Below, piece after piece: positions 34,407-40,333 of a DNA stretch of 40,333 nucleotides. The notes beneath the pieces are model-generated. The model saw only the letters and a program-made list of their open reading frames with translations. It was not told where the DNA came from and did no database searches. The DNA is taken from positions 1 through 40,333 of the forward strand of contig CANQCI010000015.1 in the NCBI GenBank assembly GCA_947589675.1, read 5' to 3'. The DNA is from an uncultured Bacilli bacterium (lineage in GTDB: Bacteria; Bacillota_I; Bacilli_A; RF39; UBA660). A program made the position numbers and the translations under genes. Numbering within the stretch: position 1 is the stretch's first letter; each line of letters begins with the position of its first letter.

Positions 34407-35351
34407 TTAAACTAAAATCATTGTATAATAAAATACAAACATTAGTAATAAAACTATTCCTTCACTTCTTCTTAACTTATAATCACGGGCGGCAAAGATA
34501 AACAAAGTAAAGGCGGAAAGGAATAAAAAGACTAAATCAAGAGCATTAAAAGTGCCAACTGGAATATTGCCAAAAATGGCAACCGGAACTCCTAAAACTA
34601 TTCCCATGTTAAAGATATTACTGCCAACTACATTACCAATAGCAATATCATATTCACCCTTACGAGTCGCAACTACGCTGGTAACTAATTCGGGTAAAGA
34701 TGTTCCTAAAGCAATAATGGTTAAACCAATTATTCTTTCACTAACCCCAATACTTTTTGCAATAAAAGTGGCACTATCAACTACAAAGTTACTACCTAAA
34801 ACAATGGCAATAATCCCTCCAGCGGTAAACACTAACGATTTAAAAACAGAATATTTTACTTCTTCATTATCATCATCAATTTTATTACGCATCATACTAA
34901 TTAAGTAATAAATAAATACCCCAAAGAATAACAATAAAGCAATCCCATCACCCCGAGTTAGGATATTTTCAGCTCCATTTAAAAATTTATCACTCATTAA
35001 AACAATTAATAAACTAGTAATAAGTAAAGTTATGGGTAATTCTTTTTTAACGGTATTATTTTTAACATTTAAATCATGAACTAAACTACTTACACCTAAG
35101 ATAAGTAAAATATTTAATATATTACTACCAACCACATTTCCAATGACTATTTCACCACTTCCCGCCAAAATCGACTTAATACTAACGGCAAATTCGGGAG
35201 CACTCGTCCCAAAGGAAACAATGGTAAGACCAATTAACATTTTCGATACTTTAAAATTCTGAGCTAAATTACTGGCTCCATCAACAAAGAAATCAGCCCC
35301 CTTAATTAAGACAATAAAACCAATAACTAATAAAATAATATTTAATATCAT
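34407..35351 (-). CDS. CaCA-family Na+/Ca2+ exchanger (YrbG-like)
   Basis: A 314-aa polytopic protein with the two inverted alpha repeats of the family: FGTSAPEFAVS with GNVVGSNILNI in the first half and LGTSLPELVTS with GNVVGSNIFNM in the second. The acidic residues in each repeat bind the cation. About ten membrane segments. It exchanges Na+ (or H+) for Ca2+ across the membrane; exact ion coupling is not visible. First gene of a unit with the HExxH protein and the 164-aa protein. Confidence 0.95.
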   Translation of the reverse strand: MILNIILLVIGFIVLIKGADFFVDGASNLAQNFKVSKMLIGLTIVSFGTSAPEFAVSIKSILAGSGEIVIGNVVGSNILNILLILGVSSLVHDLNVKNNTVKKELPITLLITSLLIVLMSDKFLNGAENILTRGDGIALLLFFGVFIYYLISMMRNKIDDDNEEVKYSVFKSLVFTAGGIIAIVLGSNFVVDSATFIAKSIGVSERIIGLTIIALGTSLPELVTSVVATRKGEYDIAIGNVVGSNIFNMGIVLGVPVAIFGNIPVGTFNALDLVFLFLSAFTLFIFAARDYKLRRSEGIVLLLMFVFYYTMILV

Positions 35352-35384
35352 TTAATTTCACTCTCCCACTTTTCAATATTCTAT

Positions 35385-35418
35385 CAAAAAAATAAGGAGA
35401 TAACAAGCTACTATCTCC
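35385..35418 (-). terminator. Terminator of thrS
   Basis: GGAGATA/TATCTCC stem (35418-35412 with 35402-35396), nine-base loop, then TTATTTTTTT on the minus strand. Confidence 0.9.
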
Positions 35419-35432
35419 CCATTTTCTTTAGG

Positions 35433-37163
35433 CTATTTTTTATTAACAATTACATCCTTTAAATATTCTAAAAATTCTGATTGGGAAACTGTAATAGTTT
35501 CTTCTTTTCCAAGTAACCGATAACTAATATTTTTAGCATCTACTTCTTTTTGCCCAATTATTACCGTGATTGGCATTTTTTTAACAACGCTTTCTCTTAA
35601 CCGATAACCAAGTTTTTCTTCCCGATCATCTAGTTTTACACGAATATCATTTTCTTCTAACATCTTAGTTATTTCTTTTGCATATTCTAAATGATATTCA
35701 TTATTAACAGGAATAACATTAACTTGAACTGGACTTAACCAAACTGGGAAAGCTCCGGCATAGTGTTCAATTAAAATGCCAATAAATCTTTCAATCGAAC
35801 CAAAGATAACTCGGTGTAACATTACAGGTCTTTCTTTTTTTCCATCTTTATCAATATAAGTTAAGTCAAATCTTTCTGGTAAATTCATATCGAGTTGAAT
35901 GGTTCCACATTGCCATACTCGTCCTAAAGAATCTTTAATATGGAAATCTAATTTAGGTCCATAGAAAGCCCCATCACCTGGATTAATCTTGCAATCATGC
36001 CCAGACTTATGACAAGCTTCTTCTAAAACTCGTTCTGATTCATTCCAAACTTCGATATCACCGATATACTTTTCAGGACGAGTTGAAAGTTCAATATCAT
36101 ATGATAAATTAAAGACTTTATAAACTCGGTCAATAAAATTAATTAACCGGATAATTTCTTCTTCAATTTGATCTTTTCGCATAAATAAGTGAGCATCATC
36201 TTGTGTAAAAGTCCGAACTCGAAATAAACCATTTAAAGCTCCACTGGCTTCATGACGATGAACTTGGCCTAATTCACCGACCCGAAGTGGTAAATCTTTA
36301 TAAGAATGTAAACTATTTTTATAAACAAGCATTCCCCCAGGACAATTCATTGGCTTAATGGCAAAAGTTTTATCATCTATTTCTGAGGTATACATATTTT
36401 CCCGATAATTAAACCAATGTCCTGATAATTCCCACAATTCTTTATTTAACATAATTGGGGTTTTAACAAATTCATATCCTTCTTTTGTATGTTCTTTATA
36501 CCAATAATTAACTAATTCATTATAAATAACCATGCCATTATTTAAGAAGAATGGAAACCCTGGACCATATTCACTAATCATAAATAAACCTAATTCTTTT
36601 CCTAGTTTTTTATGATCTCTTTTTTTAGCTTCTTCTAAAAAGTTTAAATGTTCATCTAAAGCTTCTTTCGTATCAAAACAAATTCCGTAAATTCTTTGAA
36701 GCATTTTATTATGAGCATCACCTTTCCAATAAGCTCCACTTACTTTAAGTAATTTAAAATACTTTAGTTCTTTAACACTTTCCACATGAGGACCTCGACA
36801 AAGGTCAGTGAAATCCCCTTGGCTATAACAACTAATAACGGTATCATCGTCCATATTATTAATTAAATCTATTTTATAAGGATCATTTTTAAACTTTTCT
36901 AAGGCTTCTTCCCGACTTAACTCTTGTCTTACAATTCTTTTGCCATCCTTACTTATCTTTTTCATTTCTTTTTCGATTTTTTCTAAATCTTCTTCTTTTA
37001 TTACTTCATCACCTAAATCAATGTCATAATAAAATCCTTCTTCAATAACTGGGCCTACCCAAAATAAAGCTTTAGGGTATAGATGTTTTACTGCTTGAGC
37101 TAGTAAATGAGCACAGCTATGGTTCATCATGCTTAATTTTTCATTTTCTTTAATATTTATCAT
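35433..37163 (-). CDS. thrS: Threonine-tRNA ligase lacking the TGS domain
   Basis: A 576-aa class II synthetase that charges tRNA-Thr. The N-terminus begins at the editing domain (MNHSCAHLLAQAV, with the HxxxH zinc/editing pair; later DLCRGPHVES), so the ~60-residue TGS domain of most bacterial ThrRS is absent, as in some Mollicutes. The catalytic core is intact: MNCPGGML (zinc Cys), motif 2 VRTFTQDDAHLF (zinc His), HRVIFGSIERF (zinc His), then the anticodon-binding domain to the C-terminus. It is controlled by a T-box leader. The ATG at 37163 has GGAAGGGAAG upstream; no in-frame extension would restore a TGS domain because T-box sequence begins there. Confidence 0.97.
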   Translation of the reverse strand: MINIKENEKLSMMNHSCAHLLAQAVKHLYPKALFWVGPVIEEGFYYDIDLGDEVIKEEDLEKIEKEMKKISKDGKRIVRQELSREEALEKFKNDPYKIDLINNMDDDTVISCYSQGDFTDLCRGPHVESVKELKYFKLLKVSGAYWKGDAHNKMLQRIYGICFDTKEALDEHLNFLEEAKKRDHKKLGKELGLFMISEYGPGFPFFLNNGMVIYNELVNYWYKEHTKEGYEFVKTPIMLNKELWELSGHWFNYRENMYTSEIDDKTFAIKPMNCPGGMLVYKNSLHSYKDLPLRVGELGQVHRHEASGALNGLFRVRTFTQDDAHLFMRKDQIEEEIIRLINFIDRVYKVFNLSYDIELSTRPEKYIGDIEVWNESERVLEEACHKSGHDCKINPGDGAFYGPKLDFHIKDSLGRVWQCGTIQLDMNLPERFDLTYIDKDGKKERPVMLHRVIFGSIERFIGILIEHYAGAFPVWLSPVQVNVIPVNNEYHLEYAKEITKMLEENDIRVKLDDREEKLGYRLRESVVKKMPITVIIGQKEVDAKNISYRLLGKEETITVSQSEFLEYLKDVIVNKK

Positions 37164-37183
37164 TTTCTTTCTTCCCTTCCTTT

Positions 37184-37382
37184 AAGCAATAAAAAAGAAC
37201 GATACAGGAGTGCCTAACAGCACGGTACCATCCTTTATTTTTCTTAATTAAGCTAACGGTCTTACCCGTGGTTTATTAACCCTCTTAGAAAGTAGTAACT
37301 TTTAATTTAATTATTAGTTCGCACCAACCACTAACTCTCTTAAAATTAATTATTAAAAATCATGTCTTTCCTCATCGATTTC
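37184..37382 (-). promoter_or_regulatory. T-box leader of thrS
   Basis: The T-box core GGATGGTACCGTG is at 37233-37221 on the minus strand, the Stem I apical motif GGTGCGAA near 37326-37317, and a GTGC/GCAC hairpin with TTCTTTTTT follows at about 37221-37186 as terminator. Uncharged tRNA-Thr would stabilise the antiterminator and switch thrS on. ACT (Thr) triplets occur in the Stem I 3' region at 37287-37300, a plausible specifier, though I could not fold the loop exactly. Confidence 0.88.
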
Positions 37383-37388
37383 ATCAAT

Positions 37389-37417
37389 ATCATAGCATAT
37401 CTCTTATGAAAATGCAA
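37389..37417 (-). promoter_or_regulatory. Promoter of the thrS T-box transcript
   Basis: On the minus strand TTGCAT (37417-37412), 17-base spacer, TATGAT (37394-37389). The -35 box lies three bases past the stop of the 958-aa surface gene and no terminator separates the two genes, so thrS may also receive read-through. Confidence 0.6.
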
Positions 37418-37419
37418 TG

Positions 37420-40296
37420 CTATACAACAATGCGGAATGGTTTAGAAACTGAACCATCTCGATCATCAACTTTAATCTTCACATCAGACTTCAGATAAAA
37501 GGACGGCCGAACCCCGTTCACATAGCTGTTGACGTTGTTGACGCGCACATTCCCGTCACGGTAGACATAGAACGCATAGTTGGAATTGCTGTAGTAGCGC
37601 GATATTGTCCATTCATTTACATTATTATATAACCAGTTATTTTCTCGGTTGTTATTGTTTGTATTATCATAATTATATAAGGTTGATGTCCAACTTTTTT
37701 GTTCGCTTGCAAATACATAGTCCGAAGCATACATCAAACCAATTTGAGCGGGTACTGTTGGGGTTGAGTTTATTTCCGCATCATACATTACTTTTGGCGT
37801 TACTTCTCTTGTACTATGACCTCCTACATGCCACGTTGTTGTCGCTATTTTATCTGTCCACGTTGTACCCAAAAAAGTTAAATAACCTCCATTTAATGCT
37901 TGATATAAGGTGCTACTTCCCCATGTATTATCAGCTGTTTTATTCCAGTAAAACCCTTCACTTGGTGCTACTTTTACTCTTTTCAAAGTATCGTAACTTC
38001 CTTTGTATGGCGTACCATTACTAGCTATTCCTAATTCGGTACTTTTTATGTATTCAGACTTGATTAATTTGACTTGATTATTAAAGACGCCTATTATCCG
38101 ATACAAATTAGTGTCTGGGCATGAGGTTCCTCCATTATTATAGGTTTCACTACCACTTCCAAAACAAACAAAGTTATTTGGGTTATTTCCGGAATACCGA
38201 TAGCTATTATCTTGTGCACTATTAGCTAAACTTGTTGTATGTTGAGCTAGTGTTCCTGAGCCTGATGCTCCTACTTTACTGATTACAAATTCATGGGCTA
38301 GTTTTCCAGCTAAATTTAATACTACTGTACAGGTTCTGGCACTTGTTACATTACTAGCTGTTAACGTTTTATTACCATTGCTTAAAGTACAACCAGTTCC
38401 ACCTGTTACTTTGGCGGTCGTTATATCATAACCATTACTAGCTGTAATAGTAAATGTTACACTTTCATTATATTTTACTGACTTTGGTGATTTATCAACT
38501 GTTCCACCTGTAATATTTACGGTGACATTATATTCTAATTTAGGAATTGTAACTGTACAGGTTGTTGCCGCTGTCACATTACTTACTGTTAATTTGGTTT
38601 TATCTGTATTAAAAGTACAACCAGCTTCTGACACAGTCGCGGCACTTAAATTATATCCTGTGGTTGCTGCTATCGCAAAAGTTGTACTTTTACCATGGTC
38701 AACTGTTGCTTGCGTAGGTGTAGCCGTTCCCCCTGATACAGTAGCTTTGACTAAATAATTATTTAATGTCGTTCCTTTATAATTGGCATTTTCTAATATT
38801 TTAGTACGATTATTACTATCTGTTACTCGTATTTTAAATGTATATGCTGTTGCCTTGGTTAAACTTCCAAATGAATATGAATAAGTTCCATTAGTATTAG
38901 TTCCTTGATACCAATTAGTATCACCATTTCTCTGATACTCAACTTTACTAACAGTTCCTGTACCATTATTAAATGTTCCATTTACTTTTATAACACTTGA
39001 GGTTATATCTGATACTGTAAAAGATTTCACACTTGGATAAACATAAGTTTCTGTACTTTCTTCTTTATCAAAACTATCTACTGATTCTCTTTCTAATTCA
39101 TCTCTTACTTTTACTTGAATATTATATGTTGTTGTATCAACTAATCCAGTAAATTCAAATTCATCACTTGTTTGCCATGCACTCCAGTTACCGTATGTAT
39201 CATTATTTTCTATTTTAAAAGCATATTCTTTTACATTCTTAGTTCCAGCCTCAGTAATCGCCTTTACTTTAATACTTGTTAAAGTTTTACTCACTAAAGT
39301 TAAATCTGTTACTTTAACATTTAAATATTCATCTGTTTTAATAATCGCTGTTTTTATAGCACTCATTATACCTTGCACATCTTTTTCATAAGCATAAATT
39401 TTATAATTTTGATTATCTTTTAAAGGTTCCCCGTTTAATTCTCGAAATGTATAAGTTGGTTCATCTGACTCAACATAGGTTGGTTCTAACTTTTCGGCGA
39501 TACTCATTATACTAGCTGTGGCTGGTTCTTCATCGGTTTCTTCAATTGCATAATAGTATTTATCTATTGCTTCGGTATGGTTATCATTTTCAATTAAATT
39601 AATTGTTATACTTTCATAATCTTTAGAGTTTTCAATAATACTATTTATTTCAGGCATAACATAAGTTTCTTTTTCTTCTGTCGTAATTAAAACTTTACCT
39701 TGAAAAGTTTTACCGGTATTTTCTTGTTGATTAGTAGTGAGATTGCGAAGTATGACTTCAAACTCCCATGTTTCTTCGGTTCCATCTTGAGAGTTAGCAC
39801 TTATTTCTTCATCAACAGTAATTTTAAAGGTGCCATGCCGCATTGTTATATCAAAACCCTGTAAGTCCTCTTTGTAAATTAATCCTTCAATACTTGTTAC
39901 TTCCCCTTGGTCAGGATTTTTGACTTTTAATAAAAGTTCAACTTGTTTATCGAGAGTTGAATAAGTAAAATCATTTTGATCAATAATAAAATAAACATTA
40001 TATTTATCTTGGGCTTGTTTCGTATTATTATTGGGTACTAATTTCGCCATGGCTGTCGTCGTTCCTGATTTATCACTGGCTCCTTGATAAAAATCATCGG
40101 CTGATGCTGTTATATTAATCGGTGTTCCAGCATGAAAAGTTAAAGAGTCAGTTGTCCCAGCTCCAACTTCAATCTCCGCATTTCCACCTGTTCCCTTTTG
40201 GGCTTGAAAGAAAGCATAAGTTGCCCCAATCACGACAAGCAAAAGTGTAAACAATGTAAACAAAATTAAAGTCTTTTCTTTTCTAGATTTTTCCAT
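37420..40296 (-). CDS. Large modular surface protein with a GC-rich C-terminal cassette, 958 aa
   Basis: N-terminal membrane segment (about residues 10-28, ending ATYAFF) and an Ig-like domain to ~215, homologous to the 502-aa protein at 4625-6133. Then three fibronectin-type-III-like modules (~220-510), two ~70-residue beta repeats (~514-655: YLVKATVSGG..., YNVTVNITGG..., each with a Cys pair), and a C-type-lectin/FGE-like domain from ~690 (NSYRYSGNNPNNFVCF, YRIIGVFNN) ending NGVRPSFYL. Codons 899-935 form a block with different base composition (see the feature at 37492-37602). The whole layout is a stalk displaying a binding domain outside the cell. The start ATG 40296 has GAGGGTG upstream. 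The ligand is unknown. Shorter paralogue at 4625-6133 lacks the stalk modules and the cassette. Confidence 0.85.
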   Translation of the reverse strand: MEKSRKEKTLILFTLFTLLLVVIGATYAFFQAQKGTGGNAEIEVGAGTTDSLTFHAGTPINITASADDFYQGASDKSGTTTAMAKLVPNNNTKQAQDKYNVYFIIDQNDFTYSTLDKQVELLLKVKNPDQGEVTSIEGLIYKEDLQGFDITMRHGTFKITVDEEISANSQDGTEETWEFEVILRNLTTNQQENTGKTFQGKVLITTEEKETYVMPEINSIIENSKDYESITINLIENDNHTEAIDKYYYAIEETDEEPATASIMSIAEKLEPTYVESDEPTYTFRELNGEPLKDNQNYKIYAYEKDVQGIMSAIKTAIIKTDEYLNVKVTDLTLVSKTLTSIKVKAITEAGTKNVKEYAFKIENNDTYGNWSAWQTSDEFEFTGLVDTTTYNIQVKVRDELERESVDSFDKEESTETYVYPSVKSFTVSDITSSVIKVNGTFNNGTGTVSKVEYQRNGDTNWYQGTNTNGTYSYSFGSLTKATAYTFKIRVTDSNNRTKILENANYKGTTLNNYLVKATVSGGTATPTQATVDHGKSTTFAIAATTGYNLSAATVSEAGCTFNTDKTKLTVSNVTAATTCTVTIPKLEYNVTVNITGGTVDKSPKSVKYNESVTFTITASNGYDITTAKVTGGTGCTLSNGNKTLTASNVTSARTCTVVLNLAGKLAHEFVISKVGASGSGTLAQHTTSLANSAQDNSYRYSGNNPNNFVCFGSGSETYNNGGTSCPDTNLYRIIGVFNNQVKLIKSEYIKSTELGIASNGTPYKGSYDTLKRVKVAPSEGFYWNKTADNTWGSSTLYQALNGGYLTFLGTTWTDKIATTTWHVGGHSTREVTPKVMYDAEINSTPTVPAQIGLMYASDYVFASEQKSWTSTLYNYDNTNNNNRENNWLYNNVNEWTISRYYSNSNYAFYVYRDGNVRVNNVNSYVNGVRPSFYLKSDVKIKVDDRDGSVSKPFRIVV
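37492..37602 (-). other. GC-rich codon block, candidate DGR variable region
   Basis: Counting 37501-37602, 55 of 102 bases are G or C, against 11 of 60 in the adjacent 37621-37680. In codons 899-935, 28 of 37 end in G or C and half end in C (TAC, AGC, TCC, AAC, GTC, TTC), the codon set expected if AAC codons of a template were randomised at A. It encodes the lectin-like tail RYYSNSNYAFYVYRDGNVRV...NGVRPSFYL, 22 codons before the stop. Borders are abrupt. No template repeat or reverse transcriptase lies in this window. Confidence 0.5.
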
Positions 40297-40333
40297 AAAA
40301 TAGACACCCTCATTCTAAGGCATTTTACTAAAA

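Noticed and set aside
37492-37602. Assembly chimera as explanation for the GC-rich block
   Set aside because: The reading frame is kept across both borders and the encoded residues complete the same domain seen in the paralogue, so a chimera is unlikely, though read coverage would be decisive.
37605-38024. 139-codon + strand frame inside the 958-aa gene
   Set aside because: Opposite-strand shadow with Leu/Tyr/His-rich composition and no signals; the minus-strand gene is supported by homology to its paralogue.
1-40333. Mycoplasma-type code with TGA as Trp
   Set aside because: Genes such as ybxB, the BIG2 protein and the 70-aa coat-like gene end at TGA in positions fitting their family lengths, so TGA is a stop.

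Overview
The window comes from an AT-rich, low-GC Gram-positive bacterium using the standard code (TGA acts as a stop, for example at the end of ybxB). Gene content points to an endospore-forming member of the Bacilli/Mollicutes-like gut lineages (RF39-type). It has spoIVA next to hup as in Bacillus, an uninterrupted sigK, spoVIF, two CotF-like small genes, a B. subtilis-like ybxB-rpoB-rpoC block, a threonyl-tRNA synthetase without a TGS domain, and many small membrane and surface proteins of lineage-restricted type. The lineage name is an inference; the sporulation genes are seen directly.

Layout. 1-2300: tRNA-Asn (first two bases lie outside the window), a helical protein of unknown function and an RNase J paralogue with a degraded metal site. 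2300-4630: an accessory stretch with a possible transposase remnant, an orphan structured small RNA on the + strand behind a consensus promoter, a 19-codon micro-ORF with its own promoter and Shine-Dalgarno, a DUF4143 ATPase preceded by three repeats at exactly 23-bp spacing, and a ~376-bp MITE-like element with 20-bp perfect inverted ends. 4625-6133: a membrane-anchored surface protein. 6263-15761: rpoC, rpoB, a YbxB/RsmC-type methyltransferase, an unknown membrane protein and HU. 15925-21751: spoIVA, a possible small broken gene, a secreted protein with a membrane-tethered XRE regulator, spoVIF divergent from sigK, and khpA-rpsP. 21866-31645: a beta-helix surface protein, an unknown helical protein, an XRE-TM/DUF4097 pair, small membrane proteins, an InlB-repeat/BIG2 protein and a P2A calcium pump. 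31739-35351: two small spore-coat-like genes (+), then a CaCA exchanger, a membrane HExxH protein and a small membrane protein. 35433-37417: thrS with a T-box leader. 37420-40296: a large modular surface protein.

The most striking signal is at the 3' end of the last gene. A 111-bp block (37492-37602, codons 899-935) is about 54% GC inside an otherwise AT-rich gene, begins and ends abruptly, is dominated by NNC codons, and encodes the variable-looking tail of a C-type-lectin/FGE-like domain ending in GVRPSFYL. That is what a diversity-generating retroelement variable region would look like. No reverse transcriptase or template repeat is in the window, so this is a hypothesis that a genome search would settle.

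Most genes run on the minus strand in short transcription units separated by clear rho-independent terminators. Many have recognisable -35/-10 boxes with 17-bp spacing; spoIVA instead has a candidate SigE-type promoter. CRISPR arrays, rRNA genes and complete insertion sequences were not seen.
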